Shown here: positions 10,201 through 16,515 of the stretch, piece by piece
How positions within the stretch are numbered: position 1 is the first letter of the stretch
Layout of the letters: every line of letters starts with the position of its first letter
Made by a program: the position numbers and the translations under genes
From: Lachnospiraceae bacterium
GTDB lineage: Bacteria; Bacillota; Clostridia; Lachnospirales; Lachnospiraceae
Direction: 5' to 3'
NCBI GenBank assembly: GCA_016286555.1
Contig: JAEETA010000027.1
Location: 1-33,659 of the forward strand
DNA: 33,659 nt
Notes under the pieces: model-generated
The model's database searches: none
Told to the model about the DNA's origin: nothing
Seen by the model: only the letters and a program-made list of their open reading frames with translations

Positions 10201-10788
10201 GAACTGGGCAGTGATCCCACACCCATCCAGATCTGGGAAGGTATCCCGGAACAGGAGGGAAGCGAGCTGTTAGCGGATGTGGTCTACCACAAGCCCAGCA
10301 TCTGGAACACCTACCAGCCCGAGACCTACCGGCTGAAGCGCAGAGTGAAGGGCGTTACCACCATTTGCTTCGTTCTGCAGCAGAAGATCCACCTGAAGGG
10401 ATTCTCCTTCACCCGGCCCGAGAAGGCGTTTGCGCTTCTGACGGGAGCGGACTGCGAGAGCGTTTACGGTGACAGCTTCACGAAGGCGGGCAGCGCTATC
10501 CGCGGCATCGGAAACAATGTGACCGTGGACTTCGGTGTGCTGGATTTCGGGGATGCGGGCGCAACTTCCGTGCGCATCGAGGGCAGTACTCCCAACGAGG
10601 TCAACACCATCCACCTGCTCATCGGAGAAGGGGAGGGGCAGCGCCGGGAGATCCTGGAGTTCCCGGGCGGCAGTACCTCTGCGGACTTCCCTGTCGCAGC
10701 TATTTCAGGCGCCCAGCGTATTCAGCTCGTGTTCCTGCCCGGCAGCAACTTCAATCTTGAGTCCATTCAGTTTAGCAAGGCAGAATAA
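7261..10788 (+). CDS. GH2 family glycosidase, multidomain (beta-galactosidase-like)
   Basis: 1175 residues without signal peptide. The order fits GH2: jelly-roll sugar-binding domain (to about 170), Ig-like domain (about 175-285) and TIM barrel (about 290-590). The acid/base is Glu413 in SIGNEIYD and the nucleophile is Glu492 in FGSETSS. Bacterial Ig-like and DUF4982-type modules follow (about 600-800), and then some 350 further residues that include a discoidin-like or galactose-binding-like beta region. The parent family includes beta-galactosidases, beta-glucuronidases and relatives; the sequence alone does not tell me which sugar is cut. As third gene of the operon it probably acts on oligosaccharides trimmed by the esterase and GH115. 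A strong terminator follows at once. Confidence 0.9.
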   Translation: MKYLFNDGWEFAKTAPGTELSDVDSAVFRPVRLPHDWLIYQGTDLYENSTGWYRKVIRRGKEYGRVYQLYFEGVYMDSTVYVNRKKVGDWKYGYSSFYFDITEEMESGETEILVQVRFLSPNSRWYSGAGIYRNVYLFEQEETRFVTDSLYVSAHPAGMHGKMSAPDTPLDGIWELKVSGEILGVDPDSEGVSNYSLLLQIPELDIGVSFPLDECLRELQDPVIEGAEEALPWRHEGEDPILAEVSIPIENPMLWSVEDPHLYMIGLSLQKGQRSMDRMTADFGFRSISFTPDGGFFLNGQHLKLNGVCEHHDLGALGAAYSHGAMTRKLMILKEMGVNAIRTAHNMPAIDFLEMADKMGFLVVDEAFDMWRRSKTEYDYARFFPEWQARDVASWVRRDRNHPCVILWSIGNEIYDTHADEMGQVITKMLMEEARSHDPYHNAEITIGSNYMPWEGAQKCADILKFAGYNYGEKCYERHHAEHPDWYIFGSETSSTVQSRGIYHFPLSQSLLADDDEQCSTLGNCTTSWGAPSPEYVLLTERDTPFSAGQFIWSGFDYIGEPTPYSTRNSYFGQIDTAGFPKDTYYIYKSMWVPFEKEPFVHVFPYWDFNPGQTVDVRIASNAPEVELFVNGVSQGRVQLDHAHGKKLLADYSVVYEPGEITAVAYGPDGGEAARESRHSFGEPARIVLERFGDTMGVMGNGEDLIFVVATVVDADGYPVENANNLIHVKVQGAGYLAGLDNGDSTDTDEYKGKARRLFNGKLLIIARSDNRPGALIVEAHSDGLQGFSLPMQVMNEPPRIGRSYETDRMSDKLPPEKRWIRKIELTAAEHSFTADRKRICVKAKVLPENADFVPDDLIWKVVTDTGIESPIGRIASHDDDSAIVEALGDGSFRVRCMTRNGARTVKVISQLEFTADGLGQALLDPYGFVAGGMYSYGEGDLGNGNEHGVSSARDARSVIGFENVNFGDFGSDEITLPIFELGSDPTPIQIWEGIPEQEGSELLADVVYHKPSIWNTYQPETYRLKRRVKGVTTICFVLQQKIHLKGFSFTRPEKAFALLTGADCESVYGDSFTKAGSAIRGIGNNVTVDFGVLDFGDAGATSVRIEGSTPNEVNTIHLLIGEGEGQRREILEFPGGSTSADFPVAAISGAQRIQLVFLPGSNFNLESIQFSKAE

Positions 10789-10804
10789 AGTGTAGATGTA
10801 TTGA

Positions 10805-10837
10805 AAAGACGGTAGAGTGATCTGCCGTCTTTCTTTT
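10805..10837 (+). terminator. Intrinsic terminator of the glycosidase operon
   Basis: Stem aaagacggtaga / tctgccgtcttt (12 pairs, one G-U) closed by a GTGA tetraloop of GNRA type, then CTTTT. It starts 17 bases after the GH2 stop codon. Confidence 0.9.
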
Positions 10838-10851
10838 GCAAAAGGGAATCC

Positions 10852-11042
10852 GGCCGGCGGCTCGGATTGTCCCACGGCGAATGAGCTCGAACACTAACCT
10901 CGCCACCGCTCATGCCAATTCGAGCCTTGCAGGGCTGAACTCGCTACGCTCAAACAGTCGCCCTGCTGCGGCTGCGCATTTCGCGCCGCTCGCTAAGTGT
11001 CGACTCAAATTTTCGCCTTAGGGACAGATCCGCCCGCCGGCC
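10852..11042. repeat. Intergenic element with imperfect terminal inverted repeats
   Basis: A GC-rich 191-bp block bounded by ggccggcggctcggat... on the left (10852-10873) and its imperfect reverse complement on the right (11021-11042); 9 outer bases are identical and most inner ones match with small gaps. Inside are further short palindromes, for example gctcgaa...ttcgagc and cagggc...gccctg. I see no credible gene in it. It could be a MITE-like or REP-like repeat, or a structured RNA; copies elsewhere in the genome would be expected but cannot be seen here. Confidence 0.5.
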
Positions 11043-11068
11043 CCGGTACCATTTTTTTGAAATCTATG

Positions 11069-11097
11069 TTGACAAGTGAAAGTGTTGTCCATATAAT
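11069..11097 (+). promoter_or_regulatory. Consensus sigma-A promoter of the metal-export operon
   Basis: TTGACA, a 17-base spacer and TATAAT: a full consensus match, the best promoter in the window. It lies directly upstream of a palindromic operator, as expected for a strong promoter held off by a repressor. Confidence 0.92.
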
Positions 11098-11125
11098 GAA
11101 CATATGAACAGTTATTCATATGTTC
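11098..11125 (+). promoter_or_regulatory. ArsR/SmtB-type metal-sensor operator (12-2-12 palindrome)
   Basis: gaacatatgaa - cagtta - ttcatatgttc, perfect 11-base arms; read as 13-2-13 it has one mismatch. The core ATATGAACA-GT-TATTCATAT is the form bound by zinc/cadmium sensors of the ArsR/SmtB family (SmtB, CzrA, CadC type). It begins one base after the -10 box, so a bound repressor would block RNA polymerase. A further half site gaacata follows at about 11131. No ArsR-family gene lies in this window, so the regulator must be elsewhere. Confidence 0.8.
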
Positions 11126-11174
11126 AAAACGAACATACCACATAGAAGCCCACAGCTTCGGAAAGAAGGGGAAT

Positions 11175-11396
11175 ATGAAGAAAACTTACAACATCGAAGT
11201 AGATTGTGCAGCATGTGCTCAGAAGATGGAAGATGCAGCCAACACCGTGGCCGGCGTCATCGAGGCAACCGTCAGCTTCATGACCCAGAAGATGAAAGTC
11301 GTCTTTGAAGAAGGCGCAGATCCCGCACAGGTTATGCCCGAAGTTCTGAAGGCATGCAAGGTCGTTGAGGACGACTGCGACATTGAGCTTGAATAA
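11175..11396 (+). CDS. Free-standing HMA heavy-metal-binding protein
   Basis: 73 residues, one ferredoxin-like HMA domain (copper-chaperone fold). The metal site is VDCAAC with Cys11 and Cys14; this D-C-x-x-C form is usual in domains of Zn/Cd/Pb ATPases, whereas copper chaperones have M-x-C-x-x-C. AAGGGG lies ahead of the ATG. It is the first gene after the metal-responsive promoter and precedes the ATPase, which itself lacks an N-terminal HMA domain, so it may act as the detached metal-binding domain of the pump. The last five codons lie inside the first copy of a 72-bp tandem duplication, and its stop codon sits in a hairpin stem. Confidence 0.88.
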   Translation: MKKTYNIEVDCAACAQKMEDAANTVAGVIEATVSFMTQKMKVVFEEGADPAQVMPEVLKACKVVEDDCDIELE

Positions 11397-11536
11397 GCCC
11401 AATGGGCTTATTCATTTTAAATGCCGACAATAGAGCGCGAAGCGGTCTATTGTATTGAGCTTGAATAAGCCCAATGGGCTTATTCATTTTAAATGCCGAC
11501 AATAGAGCGCAAAGCGGTCTATTGTATTGAGCTTGA
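11382..11536. repeat. 72-bp tandem duplication between HMA and ATPase genes
   Basis: Two copies, 11382-11453 and 11454-11525, differ at one base (G at 11439, A at 11511), and are followed by 11 bases of a third. Each copy carries two hairpins: gaataagccca / tgggcttattc (11 perfect pairs around one base), followed by ATTTTAAA, and acaataga / tctattgt. The unit begins in the coding tail of the HMA gene (codons for Ile-Glu-Leu-Glu plus stop), so copying it duplicated that tail. Confidence 0.95.
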
Positions 11537-11558
11537 TTGATAACGGGAAAGATACCCA

Positions 11559-13478
11559 ATGAACAAGAAGCAGAAGACAACCCTATATCGGATCCTCATC
11601 TCGGCAGCTCTCCTCATTGCTCTGGCGGTGACGGAGCGCCTCGTGGAGCTCCCCACACTCCTCCTCTTTGCCCTGTACCTGATCCCCTATTTTGTCATCG
11701 GGTACGATATCCTGCGGAAGGCAGTGAAGGGTATCGCAAAGCGCCAGGTCTTCGATGAGAATTTCCTCATGGCCGTGGCCACCGTGGGTGCTATCCTCCT
11801 GGGCCTCTTTACCAACGGACAGGAAGGCGGATTTGAGGAAGGCGTGGCTGTCATGCTCTTTTACCAGATCGGTGAGCTCTTCCAAAGCGTGGCCGTGGGC
11901 AAGAGCAGACGCAACATCACCGCTCTCATGGACATTCGCCCCGACTATGCCAACCTGGTAGGAGAGGACGGCGAGATCTCCAAAGAGGATCCCGATGATG
12001 TGGAGATCGGATCCCTCATCCTGGTATCCCCCGGAGAGAAGGTTCCTATCGACGGCATCGTGGAAGAGGGTACATCCACTCTGAACACTGCCGCACTTAC
12101 CGGCGAGAGTCTTCCCAGAGAGATCGGCGAGGGCGAGGAGATCATCAGCGGATGTATCAACTTAAGCGGCGTTCTTAAGATCCGTACCACCAAGGAATTC
12201 GGCGAATCCACCGTGTCTAAGATCCTGGATCTGGTGGAGAATTCCAGCATGAAAAAATCCCGCTCGGAGAATTTCATCTCCAAGTTTGCGAGAGTTTATA
12301 CTCCTGCGGTTTGCTATGCCGCACTGGCCCTGGCGGTGCTGCCTCCCGTGGTACTGCTGCTGGCAGGATATGATCCCAGGTTTTCTACCTGGATCATCCG
12401 TGCCCTTACCTTCCTGGTCATCAGTTGCCCCTGCGCATTGGTCATTTCCATCCCCTTAAGCTTTTTCGCAGGCATCGGAGCGGCATCCTCCAACGGCATC
12501 CTGGTGAAGGGTTCCAATTACCTGGAAGCCCTCTCCGAGACGGGCATTGCCGTGTTTGACAAAACAGGTACCCTGACGGAAGGCGTATTCCGCGTGACCG
12601 ATATCTGCCCCGCCGAAGGCATCGATGGGGCGGATCTTCTGGAGATCGCGGCACTGGCGGAGAGTTATTCTTCCCATCCCATCAGCAAATCCCTGAAGGA
12701 AGCTCTGACGGAGCAAAACCCTGATGCGGACCTTTCCCCGGCCCGTACCACCGACGTGGAAGAGATCGCGGGACACGGCCTGAAGGCAAATGTGGACGGA
12801 CGGAAAGTGGCCGTGGGTAACGCCAAACTCATGAAGCTCCTGGATTTGACCGTACCGACGCCGGAGAAGGCCGGCACCACCGTCTATGTGGCGGAGGGCG
12901 GAAAATACATCGGTCACATCCTCATTGCGGACGTGGAAAAACAGGGCGCCGCTGAGGCGCTGAAGCTTCTGAAAAAAAGCGGCATTCGTAAGAACGTCAT
13001 GCTTACCGGCGACAACGAAGCCGTGGCAAAGTCCGTGGCAGAGCGCCTGGGCCTGGACGAATACCGGGCACAGCTTCTGCCGGGTGATAAGGTGGATGAG
13101 ATCGAACGATTGCTGGCATCCAAGAATCCCAAGGAAAAACTGGTCTTCGTGGGAGACGGCATCAACGATGCTCCCGTCCTGTCCAGAGCGGATATCGGCA
13201 TCGCCATGGGAGCTATGGGTTCCGATGCTGCCATTGAGGCTGCGGATGTGGTGCTGATGGACGACGATCCCCGCAGGATTGCCCTGGCTATGCAGATCTC
13301 CCGGAAGTGCCTCAGGATCGTTCACGAGAATATCTGGTTTGCGCTGGGAGTGAAGGGCATCTGCCTCATTCTGGGCGCTTTGGGCATCGCCAATATGTGG
13401 GTGGCGGTGTTTGCAGATGTGGGCGTCATGGTCATCGCCGTGCTGAACGCGGTGCGATGCCTGTCCGTAAAGAAATAA
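11559..13478 (+). CDS. cadA: P1B-2 type heavy-metal (Zn/Cd/Pb) exporting ATPase
   Basis: 639 residues. P-type landmarks: TGES in the actuator domain, membrane metal site Cys290-Pro-Cys292 followed by ALVISIP, phosphorylation site Asp334 in DKTGTLTEG, the HP dipeptide in SSHPISKS, and GDGINDAP (Asp533). Lys599 in LGVKG (helix 7) and Asp620 in FADVG (helix 8) are the P1B-2 signature, which points to Zn2+/Cd2+/Pb2+ rather than copper. The N-terminus starts directly with a membrane hairpin and lacks an HMA domain; that domain is encoded separately upstream. The ribosome binding site is weak (GGGAAAG), so expression may depend on the spacer. The gene name is by family only. Confidence 0.93.
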   Translation: MNKKQKTTLYRILISAALLIALAVTERLVELPTLLLFALYLIPYFVIGYDILRKAVKGIAKRQVFDENFLMAVATVGAILLGLFTNGQEGGFEEGVAVMLFYQIGELFQSVAVGKSRRNITALMDIRPDYANLVGEDGEISKEDPDDVEIGSLILVSPGEKVPIDGIVEEGTSTLNTAALTGESLPREIGEGEEIISGCINLSGVLKIRTTKEFGESTVSKILDLVENSSMKKSRSENFISKFARVYTPAVCYAALALAVLPPVVLLLAGYDPRFSTWIIRALTFLVISCPCALVISIPLSFFAGIGAASSNGILVKGSNYLEALSETGIAVFDKTGTLTEGVFRVTDICPAEGIDGADLLEIAALAESYSSHPISKSLKEALTEQNPDADLSPARTTDVEEIAGHGLKANVDGRKVAVGNAKLMKLLDLTVPTPEKAGTTVYVAEGGKYIGHILIADVEKQGAAEALKLLKKSGIRKNVMLTGDNEAVAKSVAERLGLDEYRAQLLPGDKVDEIERLLASKNPKEKLVFVGDGINDAPVLSRADIGIAMGAMGSDAAIEAADVVLMDDDPRRIALAMQISRKCLRIVHENIWFALGVKGICLILGALGIANMWVAVFADVGVMVIAVLNAVRCLSVKK

Positions 13479-13501
13479 AAATAGCAAAAATGTCCAGTTT
13501 C

Positions 13502-13537
13502 TGCGGTGGGATCCGATGGGTTCCACCGCATTTTATT
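13502..13537 (+). terminator. Terminator of the metal operon
   Basis: Stem tgcggtgggatcc / gggttccaccgca (13 pairs, two G-U) with loop GAT, then TTTTATT; 24 bases after the ATPase stop codon. Confidence 0.9.
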
Positions 13538-13623
13538 GTCCCAAACTTTTGCTATCGATTCACTGCAAAATATGTGGTAAAGTAAGATACGGAAAAATAT
13601 TCCCTCGGGAGGGTAAAGATAAC

Positions 13624-14559
13624 ATGAGCAAGAAGAAGATCGTAGTAAGCCTTGGACACGAAGCGCTGGGTATCACCACCAACGCACAGAAGGATGCGGT
13701 CCGTGTGACTGCAGCGGCACTGGCGGATCTGGTGGAGGCAGGATATCAGCTGACCATCACTCACAGCAACGGTCCCCAGGTCAGCATGATCCACAAGGCA
13801 ATGACCGAGCTTCACAGAGTATATATTGATTACACCCCCGCGCCCATGTGCGTATGTTCCGCCATGAGCCAGGGTTATGTGGGATACGACCTGCAGAACT
13901 CCCTGCGGAGCGAGCTTCTTTCCAGAGGAAATTCCACTCCCGTGAGCACCATTCTTACCCAGGTTTCCGTGGATCCTTACGATGAGGCATTCTATGAGCC
14001 TACCAAGGTCATCGGCCGCTTTATGAGCCCCGAAGACGCAGAGATGGAGACCAAGAAGGGCAATTATGTGAAAGAATTCCCCGGCCAGGGCTACCGCCGT
14101 GTGGTGGCAGCGCCCAAACCGCTGGATATCATTGAGATTGATGCCATTCGTCTGCTGGCGGACGCCGATCAGGCAGTCATTGCCTGCGGAGGCGGCGGCA
14201 TCCCCGTTATCGAACAGAAAGCACAGCTCAAAGGAGCTTCCGCCGTTATCGAGAAGGACGCCATTGCAGGGCTCCTGGCGGCAAAACTTTCCTCCGACGA
14301 GCTGTTGATCCTTACCGGTGTGGACCATGTGTTCCTGCATTTCGGAACTCCCGAACAGACGCCCATCGAGTCCATGACCGTGGCACAGGCGAAAGAGTAT
14401 ATCGCCCAGGGCCAGTTTGAAGAGGGTACCATGCTTCCCAAGATTGAAGCAGCCATCCGTTACCTGGAAGAGGTTCCCGATGGATGTGTGCGTATCGCAT
14501 CCATCCGCGATGCCGCAGGTGCCATGAAGGGCAAAACCGGCACCGTCATCACGGCCTAG
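13624..14559 (+). CDS. arcC: Carbamate kinase, Clostridia-type variant
   Basis: 311 residues of the amino-acid-kinase fold. Carbamate kinases make ATP from carbamoyl phosphate and ADP (or the reverse). Visible motifs: LGHEALG at the N-terminus, HSNGPQV, the YDLQNSLRSEL block, VIACGGGGIPV, KGASAVIEKD and the closing GKTGTVI. The classical first motif is LGGNALG and the second GNGPQVG; here Gly-Asn are replaced by His-Glu, a variant I recall from other Clostridia annotated as carbamate kinase. GGGAGGG lies 10 bases before the ATG at 13624; the frame runs back to 13516 but has no ribosome binding site there. No arginine deiminase or ornithine carbamoyltransferase gene is adjacent. The next gene starts 16 bases on. 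Confidence 0.88.
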   Translation: MSKKKIVVSLGHEALGITTNAQKDAVRVTAAALADLVEAGYQLTITHSNGPQVSMIHKAMTELHRVYIDYTPAPMCVCSAMSQGYVGYDLQNSLRSELLSRGNSTPVSTILTQVSVDPYDEAFYEPTKVIGRFMSPEDAEMETKKGNYVKEFPGQGYRRVVAAPKPLDIIEIDAIRLLADADQAVIACGGGGIPVIEQKAQLKGASAVIEKDAIAGLLAAKLSSDELLILTGVDHVFLHFGTPEQTPIESMTVAQAKEYIAQGQFEEGTMLPKIEAAIRYLEEVPDGCVRIASIRDAAGAMKGKTGTVITA

Positions 14560-14575
14560 GTACGAGGTGGAGTCC

Positions 14576-16465
14576 ATGAAGCTTTCTTTGTCCGCCCCTT
14601 CCCCGGAATACCGGCTGGAGGGAGACAGGCTCTGCCTGCGCCCCATCACGGAAGAGGATATCGATGAGGTCCTCTCCTGGCGGAATGCGCCGCAGACCGT
14701 ACAGAATTTCTATTATCGCAAGCCCATCACCCGGCAGGAGCAGGAGAACTGGATCCGCACGAAGGTCGCATCCGGACAGGTGCACCAGTTTGTCGTGTTT
14801 CTGAAGGAGACAGGGCAGGATATCGGCTGTGTGTATCTCCAGCATTTTGAGCCGGAGATCCGCTGTGCCGAGTCCGGCGTATTCTTTGATCCGGAGGCTC
14901 CTGCGGGACAGGGGTACGGCACGGAAGCCGTGAAACTCCTGAACTTCGGTTATGCCTTCGGCGTTTTGGGACTGCATCAGACCATCGCCAGAGTCCAGAG
15001 TCACAACATTGCCAGCCGCAAGCTCCACGAGCGTGCGGGATTTCTCGAGGAATGCACCATAGAGCATGATGCCTTTCTGGATGGCGCATGGGTGGATACG
15101 GTGCAGTTCAGACTCTATGTGCCGCAGCTGGAGATTCCCTGCGTTCCGACATCCGAGAGCGGAGAGGACGCAGCTTATGCCGCAGTGCTTCGCGCCGGCG
15201 TCACCGTTCCTGGTTCCAAGAGTATCACCAACAGAGCCCTTTTGATGGCTATGCTGGCGGATGGGGAATCGGAACTTTCCGGTGTTCTTTTTTCCGACGA
15301 TTCCAGACATTTCCTGCAATGCGCAACGGATCTGGGCTTTGATGTCAGCATCGACGAAGGAGCCCGGAAGGTGACTTTGCGCGGCCTGGGCGGAGCGCTT
15401 CCCAGGGAGGAAGCTTCCCTGAACGTGGGAAGCGCAGGTACTGCGGCCAGGTTCCTTACCGCCGTTCTGGGAGTCAGCGAAGGAACCTTTCATCTGGATG
15501 CTTCCGAGCAGATGCGTCGTCGTCCCATGGCGCCCCTGATCCGTACCCTGCGGGATCTGGGATGTGACATCACCTGCGAAGGGGAAGAAGACCATTTTCC
15601 CTTTACCATTCACGGCAAAGGGTGTGATACATGCGATCTGGAGATCGAGATCGGCCAGAGCAGCCAGTTTCTCAGTGGTCTGCTCATGAGTGCGCCCCTC
15701 ATCGGACCGGAGATCGTGACCGATCCCGGCGAGGGCGTGAGGATCCGTGCTTTGGGATCCCACGGCGGCGCCTACATCCGCATCACCCGGGAGATGATGC
15801 GCAGTTTCGGTGTGGAGACCGAAAGCGAGACGGGTGCGGAGGGAGAAACCTTTGTGATCCCCTTCGGACAGCAGTATCGAGCTATCCGCTACGCCATTGA
15901 ACCGGACATGTCTGCGGCGGCATATTTTTATGCCATGTGCCCGCTGCTCCGGACCCCTGTGCTGGTGCGGGGCATTCACTTTGATTCGCTGCAGGGGGAT
16001 ATTGCGTTCCTGCGGATCCTGGAACAGATGGGATGCAAAGCGGAAGATACGGCGGAGGGAATCTGCCTGATGCCACCGGAAGGCGCGCTGAAGGGCATTT
16101 CCGTCGATATGAGTGCCTGCTCGGATCAGGCCATTACCCTGGCGGCCATTGCGCCCTTTGCGGAGGGACCTACCGAGATCACGGGCATCGGCCATATCCG
16201 CCTCCAGGAAAGCGACCGCCTTCACGGCATCGCACAGGCGCATGCGAGCCTGGGGATCCGTACCGAAGAAGGGGAGGATCGGATCCTGATCCATCCCGGA
16301 GAGCCTCACGCCGGCGTGGTGGATACGCTGGAGGATCACCGTATGGCCATGGGATTTTCCCTGGTGGGATTGCGGGTGCCGGGAGTCGTTATCGACAACC
16401 CGTATTGCTGCCGGAAGACCTACGAAAATTATTTTTCGGACCTGTCAAAAATCTTTGAGAATTGA
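14576..16465 (+). CDS. aroA: GNAT acetyltransferase fused to EPSP synthase (AroA)
   Basis: 629 residues in one unbroken frame. Residues 1 to ~182 form a RimJ/RimL-like GNAT domain: LCLRPITEEDIDEVLSWRN, an acetyl-CoA loop region APAGQGYGTEAV and ASRKLHERAGF. A linker of about 20 residues leads to a full EPSP synthase (about 205-629), which joins shikimate-3-phosphate and phosphoenolpyruvate. Its key motifs are intact: PGSKS with Lys215, NVGSAGTAARFLTA, RRRPM, GQSSQFLSGLL, EPD (Asp444), RLQESDRL and EDHRMAM. A GTG at 14567 is in frame, but AGGTGG precedes the ATG at 14576. It follows arcC by 16 bases; no other aro gene is near. The target of the acetyltransferase is unknown. Confidence 0.9.
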   Translation: MKLSLSAPSPEYRLEGDRLCLRPITEEDIDEVLSWRNAPQTVQNFYYRKPITRQEQENWIRTKVASGQVHQFVVFLKETGQDIGCVYLQHFEPEIRCAESGVFFDPEAPAGQGYGTEAVKLLNFGYAFGVLGLHQTIARVQSHNIASRKLHERAGFLEECTIEHDAFLDGAWVDTVQFRLYVPQLEIPCVPTSESGEDAAYAAVLRAGVTVPGSKSITNRALLMAMLADGESELSGVLFSDDSRHFLQCATDLGFDVSIDEGARKVTLRGLGGALPREEASLNVGSAGTAARFLTAVLGVSEGTFHLDASEQMRRRPMAPLIRTLRDLGCDITCEGEEDHFPFTIHGKGCDTCDLEIEIGQSSQFLSGLLMSAPLIGPEIVTDPGEGVRIRALGSHGGAYIRITREMMRSFGVETESETGAEGETFVIPFGQQYRAIRYAIEPDMSAAAYFYAMCPLLRTPVLVRGIHFDSLQGDIAFLRILEQMGCKAEDTAEGICLMPPEGALKGISVDMSACSDQAITLAAIAPFAEGPTEITGIGHIRLQESDRLHGIAQAHASLGIRTEEGEDRILIHPGEPHAGVVDTLEDHRMAMGFSLVGLRVPGVVIDNPYCCRKTYENYFSDLSKIFEN

Positions 16466-16482
16466 GTGTTTAGTGATATAAT
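16455..16482 (+). promoter_or_regulatory. Sigma-A promoter of the diguanylate cyclase gene
   Basis: TTGAGA, 16 bases, TATAAT, with TGA directly ahead of the -10. The -35 lies within the last codons of the aroA fusion gene. The start codon is about 33 bases after the -10. Confidence 0.75.
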
Positions 16483-16515
16483 TTTTTAAAGTATGTTTTT
16501 GTATCAAGGGGTATC

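Noticed and set aside
10836..11021. 61-codon frame inside the 10852-11042 element
   Set aside because: No ribosome binding site, translation driven by palindromic repeats, and it overlaps the terminator; the block is better read as non-coding repeat.
11382..11536. Possible CRISPR-like array
   Set aside because: The unit is 72 bp with no unique spacers between copies; it is a plain tandem duplication.
13516..13623. 36-codon N-terminal extension of carbamate kinase
   Set aside because: It overlaps the upstream terminator hairpin, lacks a ribosome binding site and does not extend the family's usual N-terminus.
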